Assembly (NCBI RefSeq): GCF_001039355.2
Contig: NW_019775558.1
Location: 735,558 to 799,557 of the forward strand
DNA from: Lingula anatina
Taxonomy: Eukaryota > Brachiopoda > Lingulata > Lingulida > Lingulidae
Direction: 5' to 3'
Length of the DNA stretch: 64,000 bases
Shown here: one piece after another, positions 13,412-62,902 of the stretch
How positions within the stretch are numbered: the stretch's first letter is position 1
How the letters are laid out: every line of letters starts with the position of its first letter
The notes under the pieces: generated by a model
Told to the model about the DNA's origin: nothing
Seen by the model: only the letters and a program-made list of their open reading frames with translations
The model's database searches: none
Position numbers and translations under genes: made by a program

Positions 13412-13447
13412 ATTTTGGATCATTTTGCAGGATATATGATCCAAAAT
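13412..13447. repeat. Perfect 12-bp inverted repeat (hairpin)
   Basis: Arms ATTTTGGATCAT (13412-13423) and ATGATCCAAAAT (13436-13447) flank a 12-base spacer. A T run continues from the second arm to 13470. Function unknown; it may be the remnant of a small inverted-repeat element. Confidence 0.7.
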
Positions 13448-13448
13448 G

Positions 13449-13470
13449 TTTTTTTTTTTTTTTTTTTTTT
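13449..13470. repeat. Poly(T) tract
   Basis: Uninterrupted run of about 22 T residues directly after the hairpin. Confidence 0.9.
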
Positions 13471-13753
13471 GACATCCCTTTAAAGAAAAAGTACCACAAC
13501 TTGAGCATCACTCAAACCATGGGAAATTATTTTGCGCAACCTACCATAAACGTGCCATTTAAACTGCAAAAATCTGAAATGCCTGATCAGCATAAAAAAT
13601 GGTGAGAACCGCCTCTCGAGATAAAAGTATTGCAACCCGATTCATATCACTTCTAAAACAATAACTTCATACTAAAATGACTATAAATATGATTAGATCG
13701 TTTGAGGTTACGATAGAAGGTACGAGAGTTCACTCGAACCACGTCTGTCCTAC

Positions 13754-13761
13754 TATATAAA
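13754..13761 (+). promoter_or_regulatory. TATA box of a candidate distal EBF promoter
   Basis: TATATAAA about 30 bases upstream of a GC-rich stretch that ends in a consensus splice donor (CAG|GTGAGA at 13981). That arrangement fits a TATA promoter driving a non-coding first exon. Assignment to EBF is inference, from the strong acceptor at 17845 in the EBF leader and the absence of another nearby gene on this strand. Confidence 0.5.
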
Positions 13762-13784
13762 GCAAAGCCGGGGCAAAGTGGCTT

Positions 13785-13980
13785 CTAGTTGGAGCGAAGG
13801 CCGCGCGTCCAGGGCAAGGGTACAGTCAACTCTCAGAGGTCTAATGGGGATTGTTTCCTGATTCAGAAGCAAGCTAATGTATCTATCCGCTCTCGCCACG
13901 AAATCTGTGCTGAAAGAGACGGCAGGTTGAACTGGCCCCGGAGTACGCAGGCCCGCCCCAAGAGTCAGCGTAAATTACAG
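13785..13980 (+). other. ebf: Candidate EBF 5' UTR exon 1 (non-coding)
   Basis: GC- and CpG-rich segment between the TATA box and the donor TTACAG|GTGAGA. The start is estimated at about 30 bases after the TATA box. Its ATGs open only short uORFs; one reads ATG at 13844 to TGA at 13861. It would splice over a 3.9-kb leader intron to the acceptor at 17845. It could instead be a separate non-coding RNA. Confidence 0.45.
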
Positions 13981-16900
13981 GTGAGACGGTTGCGGATGCA
14001 GAATTGGTCGCGCGAGACCACGGAAACGCTATGAAATTCGCACAGCGGTGCGATGAATTATTACCCACTTTTCCGAGATTAGTTGTTATATTTTCATCCT
14101 CCCTTGTCGTCGATGTTTTATGAATGAACAATTGTCGAGGAGGTATAATTAGTTAAGGAATCGAAATGTAAAACAAAGAAATCCCTGGTACATAATTTAT
14201 CTCCATGCGTTAATTGATACTTTGGGATTTTTGTGTAATCCTTACTGTGGCAAGGTGTACTTAGATGTGCGGTTTCGGAGAGCAAAACAAATCAGTGCTG
14301 TTGCTTCACTTGGAGCTATGCAGTCCCTCTGTGATGATCTTAGAATAATTATTCGTGCAGTCGATGTTAAGTAGACTTTCAATGTATCATATTTTGCGTG
14401 CAATTCCTACCTCAGTATAAGATTTTTAAAGCTTTCCACCAACCTGGTCTTGCTCTCTTTTAAGGTTTTTATCTATCTGTTAAATCTATTTTTTTTGGGG
14501 GGGGGGTTGCATTTGTTTTCAATCAAAAATTTTTATGGCGGTTGAAAAAGAGATGTTACTGAATGTGCGTGTTATTTAGACATTTGACATTTGTAATTTG
14601 GGTGGTTTAACAAGATAGCTTCACCGCAGCAGTTCAGTAATAACATCTCTTTCACTATCTTGCAAAGTCTATTTGTAATGGAGGCAGCGATGGAATTGGG
14701 AGATAGTGATTGAAGTACATAAACCAATATTTGCTTAATTAATCTTTATGGAAACAACATAATCCTCAAAACATTACCACGCATAAAGCTTTCTCCAGAT
14801 AATCAACCAATAACATATCTACAAATAGAGTTACATATTTTAAAAAGTTGAAAATCGTTATCATATATATTTGCTCAAAATAAATAAATAATATAAAAGA
14901 AAAGAAAAGAAATAGGTATTTAATTTTTTTTTTCTGTATCGTCTACAAATTTTAAAGGTTCGGTATTATATTTGAAAATAATTTTAAATAGAAAACACAG
15001 AAGTTATTGTAATAAATGAAGAAGCAACAGACCAATACACAAAATCATAAGTCAAAATGAGAGTATTAGGGGGAAGTCAGAAAGAATAAAGACCTGGCAA
15101 ATACACAAAATTTACTACAATTTAAATTAACAAAATCAAGAAGTATTAACACTTCTTAATATGCGCAAATGTCGATAAAAAAGCAAGTGTACAAAAAAAA
15201 AAAGCAAAATTTATTAGGAAGACGTTACACACGAGAGTAAATCCGAACCTTTCATCACTCATTTTCAATGTTATTATTCTTCGTTTATTTCAGTTATATA
15301 GGAAACCCGTATTACTATTTTCCAGACTCAATTTGATAAGCCATTGACAAGGAGAACATCTAGGTAATGGCATCGTACAACACACACTAGAATTACCTTT
15401 ACACAGGGACAAATATAAACACTAGATTTACACGCATAATATTGTGACATACAATGAAAACGCTATAGAGATACATAACATAAGAACACAATTGCCGAAG
15501 TAGTAGTCCGCGTATAAGAATATAACCAAATACGTATATGGTGTTTTACGCATAAGATTTACGCTTGGGTACATCTGAAGCCAATATATGCTTTTGGCTT
15601 ACATTTATATCTAGCAGACACGTGTGAATACAATTAGTTAGTAATATACAAGTACGGTTCTCATAAGTAAAAAAAGACGAATAGTAGGGCCTACCGTAAG
15701 TATTACGCGTCTCAGAAAATTTATATCTTATACCAATACCTACTGAGATAAAATAAACTTCTACAATATAGCGTCTTAATTTTTTATGAAATCAGTAACA
15801 AAATGCTATTTCTTAGCCATAAGGTAGGTAACCATTGATCCTTTTTTACGTTAAGTTATATAAAAAATGTAATTACACATATTTGATATACCTATACCTG
15901 TTGTTCGAAGTCTGGTGATTTATGCCCCACCTTCTATGATTGCATAACTATTACGTGATAAAAACATAAATGTAATCACAAAACAGAGCTAACATTTTAT
16001 TGATAATTCTCCGCCATATTATGAACTGTTTTGCACCAATTTCGAAGTCATGCGGCTGAAATCAGAACAACGTTACTTTCCTCGTTCATCACTTTCAGTT
16101 TCTATGAAAGATGTGCGAATCAGTCACTGAAATGATGATATTGATTCTATTTTTTTTACTCAAAACAGCCATATATACATTAATATACCAAACCAATTTT
16201 ATAAACACATAAGTAGCTTACCATAAAAAATATTTAATAATGTTCACAATGTTTTTTTACATTTTTATAAAGATACTGTGTCTGTAAATATAAATTTTTT
16301 TATCAAAATCCTAAAAAGTGACAAAATGACAATTAACAACATGCTAACAGGCACAAACCAAACTTCAACAAATGTAATCTAAACCCACATCTTTTTCATG
16401 CGTGAAAAAAAGGAGTTTGAAGACGCAATCACTCGTTGATTCAACAAATTTGCCAATATAATTCTTAAATAGCCAATATCTCATTATCAATGCGATTCTT
16501 AAGAAATTATGACAGCATCATTTAAAAAAAACCAATGCAACTGTTTCTCGTCGAATGGAAGAAATGAGTATCACTGTGGAGCTTTTATAATACACGCTTG
16601 GGATGTGCCCTTTACTACTCAGTACGAGTATAGTGTAGCCGGAACAATTAAACACTTCATGTCACTCTTTTTATGAAATGTTTTTCCCCTACAAACAAAA
16701 GTTCTATACTTCGGATACATTTTACACAATTTTTACACAAACTAATGTAATGCTGAATTTTAAAATTGGCCAAGTTGCTAGTTTCTGTTGAGGTAAGTTT
16801 TACCTTATACACATAAGGGACGCCTCAATGTACGCGCGTATAGGTGAACATCATAATTCTTAAAATACTTTCCATAGAGGAAAATAAACGAACAAACACA

Positions 16901-17845
16901 AAAGAAAACAGACTACATTGTTACCGTGTAATTATTCCACTCAAAAATTATCTACAGAAAAAACAACCTTTGTTTATATGAGCGCATGATATCAAACATG
17001 TTTTAAGAACATTAAAATTATTTTTAAATTATAAAAATCACAATATTTCTCCAATTTTTTAGAGTAACAATCAAACTGCTTTCAAATGTCACCGACCTCC
17101 TTTAGCGAATTCATTGATTATTATTATTATGATGACTTCTCGGCCATGTTTCATACCGAAGCGGAACATATCGTTCTCCCCATAAATTAGAGAAAATATA
17201 TGTAGCATGGCTATGAAAAGTACAAGTGCCTAGATTTAGCAGTATAACATTATAACTTCTCGATTATTTCCTACAATCTCTCAACTACCCATATCTCCTA
17301 TCTTTGCACTTTATTAAATAATAGGCTAAAAAAAGCGAAGACTTCCACTTACGTTTGACAAGCGACGTCACGTTACGTCAGCGCAACTATCCATCCAAAG
17401 CCTCATACCTCAATTCAATCAGGTTTTGATTAATTTAATATTCCTGTGATTCATTGGGCCGCGCGCTGGCGTGCCGCTGTGTGTCGGCATAACTGCACTG
17501 AATGTGTGAAAGAAAATCGATGAAAAGCATATGATAATATTATGTGAGAATTGTGGCAATTTCCTGACGCGATTGGCTGAGGGAGCTACAGGCCCCACCT
17601 CTTGAACTGCTTATGCATTTATCCCATTCTCTGATTGGTTACTGTGTAAGTATTTTGACAGATTGTGATCAAGTCCTCCAGAGTCCCAGATCTGTCCTCG
17701 GGGAATCGACACAGCATTGCCAGAAACTTTACAGCAACAAAAAGCAGCGTCCACAGAGACTTCACGCCACTAGCTGTTTGTGGACCAGAGAAGGGCATTT
17801 AGATTGGAACCTCTAAGGCTCGGACTTGTACTCTTTCTTTTTCAG
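13981..17845 (+). other. Candidate EBF leader intron
   Basis: AT-rich, CpG-containing sequence without recognised genes. It includes a T8-G10 homopolymer run at 14489-14506 and TTA repeats near 17118-17131. The last 300 bases become GC-richer and hold two CCAAT-type boxes, so part of it may be a second, proximal promoter. Confidence 0.4.
17572..17638 (+). promoter_or_regulatory. Pair of inverted CCAAT boxes, candidate proximal EBF promoter
   Basis: ATTGG occurs at 17572-17576 (GATTGGCTGA) and 17634-17638 (GATTGGTTAC), 62 bases apart, in a GC-rich stretch about 370-435 bases upstream of the EBF start codon. NF-Y typically binds such sites in TATA-less promoters. No TATA box is evident here. 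This would be an alternative to the promoter at 13754. Confidence 0.35.
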
Positions 17846-18006
17846 TAGTCCCCGTTCCTGATGTTCCAATCCGAGTGTCAGAGTACCTGACTGGACTGTG
17901 GGATTTACGCTGGATAAAAACTATAATCTGCCTGGCAGCAGTTTACTTTTCTCGCTCCTCGGCGCACCATCATTAGCGGATTGGCAAGGTGGACTGTGGA
18001 TCGTTC
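17846..18006 (+). other. ebf: EBF 5' UTR segment joined to coding exon 1, with a uORF
   Basis: Begins after an excellent acceptor (CTCTTTCTTTTTCAG ending 17845) and runs directly into the EBF start codon at 18007. It contains a 10-codon upstream ORF, ATG 17861 to TGA 17890, 116 bases before the main start, which could damp translation. Confidence 0.5.
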
Positions 18007-56706
<38,700 letters not shown>

Positions 56707-59180
56707 AATCACAGGGGTAATTCTACACCCAAGCAGAAAAGCCAAAGACACAATTTCTACTAGTCCGTGGTGATTAGGTCAGAGTGAGCTGGACTTCATA
56801 AAATGATAACCATGCAAAAAAAATTATATTCAAAATATAAAATAAACTAAAGGTCACCAGACGGATATCAAATTTAAACATAAACAAGATACAATGTAAA
56901 AATATTTTGTATTTCATTAGCACCAATGCAGTATTTCTAAGAAAAAAATTGGTAGATATGATTTAATTTTTTCCAAAGATTGGACCAGAAACAAGAACTG
57001 ACACTGCCATCAACTTCCCATAAAGGGATCTAGGCAGAATGTTTTGATCCATGAAACGAGATAACTGCATTAGACATGCAAACTTTATATAGCACAGACA
57101 GATTCAGTTCATTTTTGCCAGAGGACAGCAGTTCAGGGACTTGTGGGACCTTTGTGCAATTGATGACTTTAACAGGTCATTACAAGCCATTACCTCAGCA
57201 TAGATCTTATAAATCAACAGTTAAAAATACCCACACAGGACCAGTGTACTCATGTGCGCCAAGATACAATGAAGTATTTTGAACACCACGCTAGCTGCCA
57301 CAAGAAGCTAGCATTAAGGCTTGGTAATAAACATCATGTTCCATTTGTTAACAAGCCATTATTTTCTGTCTCAAAATTGGCATTTTATTCCAGTCTACAT
57401 GTGACCAAAAATGTTCAAACCAACCATTTATGTATGGAGTTTCTATTCATATTCTATAGTTTTAATTTTCAAGTTTTATTATCTGTCTTAATTTAATATG
57501 TCTAATATCTTTGATGAGTACAGAATGGACCACAGAAAATGTAACATGTTTTGAACAGATGGCAGCCATGTAATGAGCTGCCGTGTAACAACAGCATAAT
57601 ACTTAAGCATTTTTTCCAATCATCCATAATTGAGAATCACAGATAGTGGTGATATTTGGAGACATAATTTTAAGAAAATAAGTACATTCTGCCATATTAC
57701 TAAGTGCAAACAGTATTCAGGAACAGGGTAGTGTCTTCTTTAAGAGTATAAAAATGCATAATCTTATTTAAGGAAATGTATGAGATATATTGTAAAAGCT
57801 TCAGTAGAATACTGTTAAATTCTTGAGTATTTTTTTTTCCAAGTTTTATGCATTTCACACAAAAACATGCATGTATTTAAAGGTGACATACAAAAAATGT
57901 CACTTTTCCAACTTCTTGCCAAGTTTTTTTTTATGTGATCTCTGGATGTATTTTCTTTTTAGTAAATACATATCAGTCACTTCATTATGAAAAAAATATA
58001 CACTATTTCAAAAAGGTGTAGAACAGGTAAATTAATCCAAGTTGTTCTCTAGCATCTGTACTTAAAATTTAGTAAGAGTAAAGCTTAACCATGGCACATA
58101 TTACAGGTTAGATTTAAGGAGTCAAATTATTTTTATATTTGCAAATTTTATTTATATCTGTATATATACTGTATGTATATGTATTTGTTCCATTAACTAC
58201 CGAATAACTTTTTTTTTTCATAAAGCACACATCAATTTTGGTGCTCAATGTTTTTAAACTTTACAGTTTATTATGTATGTGGCATAGATTTTTGTGCAAA
58301 AGACAATCTCAAAAAATGCACTTTTGAAAAGTATTCCTTATCAAAGTCAGTCTCATCTGGTGTAACTTTAAGTGCAATCATTGTTCTAAATATTCATTTA
58401 GTATTATCTGTTATGTTACAGGTATGAAAATAGATGTCAATCTATTCTTTCACTAGCCTTAAGCTTGACCATTCCATGCCAAATTAGAACAAAGCACTAT
58501 TCATCAGTATAGTTATAGTAAAATTAAATAATTTGTGACCAAGGAAAATTAAGTAAACAAAACTCTATAAATTATTTTGCGTAAATAAAAATAATATATA
58601 GAAAACAGGACATGAGGATGAGAAGACATTTCCCTTCCATTTGCCAATTTTCCATTTCTCTAAAGTGCTTTCATCAGTGATTGACGATTTATAGACAGCT
58701 TAAAAAGAGCACTTTTCAATATCAAAAGTAAAAGATGATATTTCTTAATTCAAAGATCTTCAATGAAAATGTACTTCTCTCAGCTTATGCTCAAAAATGT
58801 TGCTCAAGAGTGAAAACTGATACTGTCATTTACATTAAAAAAACAATGTTTGATGAATAAGGTCAAGTATATTTGGAAATTACTTAACTGCACTTATCTT
58901 TTTCTTGTTATTTCATTTTTATTAACATCAGAATATTACTAAGTACTTATGATCTCCAAGTGTACAAAAAGCATATGAAGTATTCTACATGTGCAACTTG
59001 CAGTCTTTTTCTGTAGTTTATCTTAGTATGTTTCAAGTGTTGTTTAGAGTAATATGTAGTGCTTGGTGTTTTCAAGAAGACAGAATAATGTCCATTTTAA
59101 TATAAAAATATACATAAACTTTATTTGTAGTTCTTTTTAATAAATTTCAATCTTCAATGAAATAAAATGAATGGAAATTT
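56707..59180 (+). terminator. ebf: EBF 3' UTR and candidate poly(A) region
   Basis: AT-rich, gene-free sequence after the stop. AATAAA hexamers occur at 56841, 57326, 58584, 59139, 59161 and 59473. The closely spaced pair at 59139 and 59161 is the most convincing main cleavage signal, implying a UTR of about 2.4 kb. The hexamer at 56841 could yield a very short alternative. Extent not proven. Confidence 0.45.
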
Positions 59181-59710
59181 CAAAACTGGATTTACTGTTC
59201 TTTCACTTTACAGGAAAACAGAGCAAAATATATTTAGCTAATGAATAGATAGAGATATTTATTTAAATGTGTAAACATATACAGCTGAAGGCTTTTTACT
59301 GAAGGTAAGAATATTATAACATAACTGAGATGGGAGGAAGCTACAACCTCCTTTATGTCCTATACCGTAATCAGTGACATACAATTTGCGTGCTAAATAA
59401 CATTTTCTAAATCTTCAACACAATGACAACAATCTCAAATTAGAACCAGGGTATATACCCAGCAGTGGTATCAATAAAATGTGAACTTGCTGTTTGAAAA
59501 CAGCTAACTAACGTGATCATTAATGCCCAAGTCATATGCTCTTTTTTTCTTACACAAATATATCAGTCTCCCATTTCAAATTTGCACGCATCTAGCACTA
59601 CACTGTTTACACAAGTACATGAAAAGATATATAAACAAAGTACTATAAGAAACAGCATCATAAATTATATAAGGCCTTTAGTATTAGTAAAAATGTGACA
59701 GCTATTACAT

Positions 59711-59755
59711 TTGTGTGTGTGGGTGTGTGTCTACACACGTGTGCATGCATGCATA
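59711..59755. repeat. GT/CA/TGCA alternating purine-pyrimidine tract
   Basis: A GT-rich run passes into CACACGTGTGCATGCATGCA. Such alternating tracts can adopt Z-DNA. No gene is recognised in 59180-60100 around it. Confidence 0.6.
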
Positions 59756-60123
59756 TTGATACTGTTCAGTAGTACAAATTTCCTTCACTGATATCTGCTA
59801 CATGATACAAACACAGCTCCTTGTACAACAATATTGTGTTAGCTGAACTCAGTGCTCATCCAAGGAGCAGCCAATAACATTCTCCCTGACATTGTCAATA
59901 TACCTGGGATTTGAGTAAAAGCATCCAATGCTTCATGAGTTTTAAGGAATAATACCAGGTTTGAAATGTGTTTAAATACAACACATTGTTTAGCCACTTG
60001 GAGCCATCTTACCTATCAATTTTCAGTATTCAGATTATGAGCTCTTCTCTGAAAGGCTGTCGACTAAAAGAATTGAAAGTTTTTCTGCTTCATGATCTAA
60101 CACCGGAAGGTTGCTAGCCAGTG

Positions 60124-60535
60124 ATGATTGAAACCACTACAACTCAGGCAAATTGTGCAGGATGGTTTCAAGAGAGGTCTCTGCTAATAACAGCATCAGT
60201 GGCGTATGAAGCAGTAAAGATATGGAAGGCCATCAATGAGCAGGGAGTCACTGACGGTATACACATGAGAGTGCCGAAATTACTCTGGAAACATATTTGG
60301 GATTTAGATGCTGTCACCACATATTCCTATTGTCCTCTCAGGACATTCGGGATAAAGCGAGATTACGAGGCCTTCTAGAGTCATTACGTGGTTAACCTTC
60401 ATAGGAGTCGGCCGTAAAACGCAGCTACCTACAGGCAGTTTATTGCTACAATACGAGTGGATCACTATAGTCTACTAGAATTTCAGAGAATTACAGGGTA
60501 TACTGTAAACACCAGTGCCTGTATTGTTTGAAAAA
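60124..60535 (+). pseudogene. YqaJ-type exonuclease/recombinase domain remnant
   Basis: An 84-codon frame starts ATG at 60124 and stops at 60376-60378. It contains TTTTQANCAGWFQERSLLIT followed by AS and, later, PLRTFGIKRDYEAF. A W-x2-R-x3-ITAS motif plus a downstream G-x6-EA motif is typical of YqaJ (lambda-exonuclease-like) domains in many invertebrate proteins of mobile or viral origin. The continuation SLLEFQRITGYTVNTSACIV reads in another frame near 60468-60530, so the copy is broken. No acidic-residue core could be verified. Assigned from remembered family patterns only. Confidence 0.5.
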
Positions 60536-60740
60536 CAATACTTTGACGGTTTCCTGTGATTTTTTTTTTAGGCACGTGATATCACGAAGTGATATTACAT
60601 TAAGGTGAAATACCCTTTAATCACATATGCCTGTATTGTTTGTGAAACAATACGCTGACATTTTAAACGTAAGGCACGTAATATCACGTGGTGATATTAC
60701 TTTTATTTGAAACACCTTTAACAAATTACGAAGACTTGTA
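60517..60740. repeat. Two-copy 112-bp tandem repeat with paired hairpins
   Basis: Copies 60517-60628 and 60629-60740 share two inverted repeats each. Copy 2: GTATTGTTT/AAACAATAC (60633-60653) and GTAATATCAC/GTGATATTAC (60678-60700). Copy 1: GTATTGTTT/AAACAATAC (60521-60541) and GTGATATCAC/GTGATATTAC (60576-60598). Spacers are GAA in both hairpins of copy 1 and GTG in both of copy 2. It lies between the YqaJ-like remnant and the gag-like frame at 60774, perhaps as terminal repeats of an element. Confidence 0.8.
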
Positions 60741-60773
60741 AGCCAAACTGTATTGAAACAAGTTGAAACAACA

Positions 60774-61520
60774 ATGGCTGAGTTTGTGCATGAAAATGTC
60801 GGTCTCACAGAGAGCATTCTGGAAAAAATGGAACGGGTTTTCGAAACGCAGATTCTCTCGTAGAAGAGAGGATAGAGGCTGGTCCACATGGTGAGACGAG
60901 CAGTAAACGCACCCAAACCGGCAACAACCCGTATCAGCCAAAAAGTAAAAAGAAAAAAGCTGAAAACTCGTATTCTGCGGAGACAGATTTTTACGAGATC
61001 GCAGACGATCAAAAAATGGAGATCGATGCAAAATTAGATCATATGGAAAATATGATCAACAACATGGGGAAAGTTGTTCAATCCCTGACCGTAGGGAAAA
61101 CGTCCTCGTAGAAGGCGATTCACGGGAAAGCGACACAGACAGCGATTCTAGTAGTGACCTGGTATCTGGGGAATGCAGCCGTGCCCTAGAACTAGACGTA
61201 GAGAAGACCTCCGATACCGTTACTGAGGACGTGACGCAAGCCGATAAGCTGCTGAATCGTCTTGAAAGGCAATGTGTTGGCTGTAGAGCCCACTGGACCA
61301 CCAATCATCCATACCAAACTCGTGAAAAATCTGGATAAGATCTTATCAGGCAGTCTCTCTTTTGACATTGCAGAAGAGAAAAGCAAACAATTCAAGAATG
61401 TGCAACATGACTCTTCAATGGAAAAACAGATACGGGAAGTCTATGCCAATATTAGCAATGTAAAGGTCAATAAATCTGGCCTTTGGGTTGACCAAGCAGT
61501 GCCAGAGCTTGCCCTCAACT
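60774..61520 (+). pseudogene. Gag-like ORF of a degenerate retroelement, probably DIRS-like
   Basis: Starts ATG 60774 (MAEFVHENVGLTESILEKME), is shifted after about 28 codons, and continues in two further frames. These contain a Lys-rich stretch, a predicted coiled segment (MEIDAKLDHMENMINNMGKV), an acidic Ser-rich stretch (ESDTDSDSSSDLVSGE), and then a frame 61262-61567 with GPPIIHTKLVKNLDKILSGS. An acidic or basic low-complexity N-part followed by a helical capsid-like part is usual for DIRS-type gag ORFs. At least three breaks make it non-functional. The family assignment is tentative; gag of another LTR class is possible. Confidence 0.45.
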
Positions 61521-61740
61521 ACAGTACAAAGAGTGGGCGTGAAGGTTGTGAGAAAGGGGACTTCTGATTTTCGAGGAATCGTTAAATCTCATAGAGTGAG
61601 GAAAAGTTTTCAGCAGTGCTTTCCTTGCAACAGTACCAGACACGATGCCGACATATACTATTACAAAGATAAACAATGTTACAAGTGTAGCAAAATTGCT
61701 CACTGTCAGAGAGCATGTTTGCGTAAACAAGGTTAGGGAG
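61520..61740 (+). pseudogene. Gag C-terminal zinc-knuckle fragment, Ty3/Gypsy-type
   Basis: A frame ending at 61736 carries a cysteine-rich pair: CFPCNSTRHDAD, then CYKCSKIAHCQRAC. The latter is a C-x2-C-x4-H-x4-C nucleocapsid knuckle, although the usual glycine before His is Ala. The double-knuckle layout with a short spacer resembles Gag of Ty3/Gypsy elements in invertebrates. Downstream bases to about 61930 carry only fragments in other frames, with no recognisable protease. It overlaps the end of the DIRS-like frame, so it may be a different element joined here. Confidence 0.5.
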
Positions 61741-61937
61741 TTCACCAGTTAGATACAATACTTGCTGAATTGGGCATGAAGACCAATGGTGGAAAGATTT
61801 GTACTCCAATGCAAAGAAGGACCTCTCCAACACAAAGCGACCCAAGACAGGAGGAGGAAAAGAGTCAGTGGAAGGTCCTTACACAGATATAGTTGTAGAC
61901 ATAGTTGGTGAAAATGCCCCTTCATTGACAGGAATAA

Positions 61938-62902
61938 CTGTAGGAGGAAAAAGTTGTAATTGTGCCTGAGACATCTCGCTTGTTTTATACAGAAATTATT
62001 GATAAGCTATAATTTCCTTTTTAAAGCAATATATCATTATAGGGATGTCATTCCTATCAAGAGCTCATACACCCCAGCGTGTTTTTAATTATATTTGCTT
62101 ACAATATATATATATATATATAATTAAAAAGTCATTATTTTGTATTCATATCAATAAAATCTTTTTCAAATGTTTTAAAAATAACTATTATCTTTAAATT
62201 TTCTGGAAATTTTTGTAGACCTTTTACTGTGATATTGTAACAAACAGAAAAAAGAGGGCATAGTGAAAACCAACTTCCAATTATGACACTACACACATGA
62301 AAGATGTATATATTCTTAAGTTTCATAACTGGGCAGCCTGGAGCATATGCCAACTATGTTGACCTTCAGGAGGAAGGAGAAGAATTAGAAGATGTGTGGT
62401 CCACAACCACATGTCCCATGGCTGTAGGAGGAAAAAGTTGTAATTGTGCCTGAGACATCTTGCTTGTTTTATACAGAAATTATTGATAAGCTATAATTTC
62501 CTTTTTAAAGCAATATATCATTATAGGGATGTCATTCCTATCAAGAGCTCATACACCCCAGCGTGTTTTTAATTATATTTGCTTACAATATATATATATA
62601 AAATTAAAAAGTCATTATTTTGTATTCATATCAATAAAACCTTTTTCAAATGTTTTAAAAATAACTATTATCTTTAAATTTTCTGGAAATTTTTGTAGAC
62701 CTTTTACTGTGATATTGTAACAAACAGAAAAAAGAGGGCATAGTGAAAACCAACTTCCAATTATGACACTACACACATGAAAGATGTATATATTCTTAAG
62801 TTTCATAACTGGGCAGCCTGGAGCATATGCCAACTATGTTGACCTTCAGGAGGAAGGAGAAGAATTAGAAGATGTGTGGTTCACAACCACATGTCCCATG
62901 GC
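61938..62902. repeat. About 480-bp tandem duplication, two near-identical copies
   Basis: Copy 1 is 61938-62421 and copy 2 is 62422-62902. They differ by a few substitutions (CTCGCTTG/CTTGCTTG, GGTCCAC/GGTTCAC, AAATC/AAACC) and the length of an internal TA run. Copy 1 starts within the retroelement remnant. High identity implies a recent duplication, or possibly an assembly duplication. Confidence 0.9.
62102..62122. repeat. (TA)n run within copy 1 of the duplication
   Basis: About ten TA units; the corresponding run in copy 2 (about 62586-62600) is shorter and accounts for most of the length difference between the copies. Confidence 0.8.

Noticed and set aside
17989-18006. GTG 18 bases upstream as EBF start
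   Set aside because: Eukaryotic initiation and the family N-terminus (MFG...) both favour the ATG at 18007.
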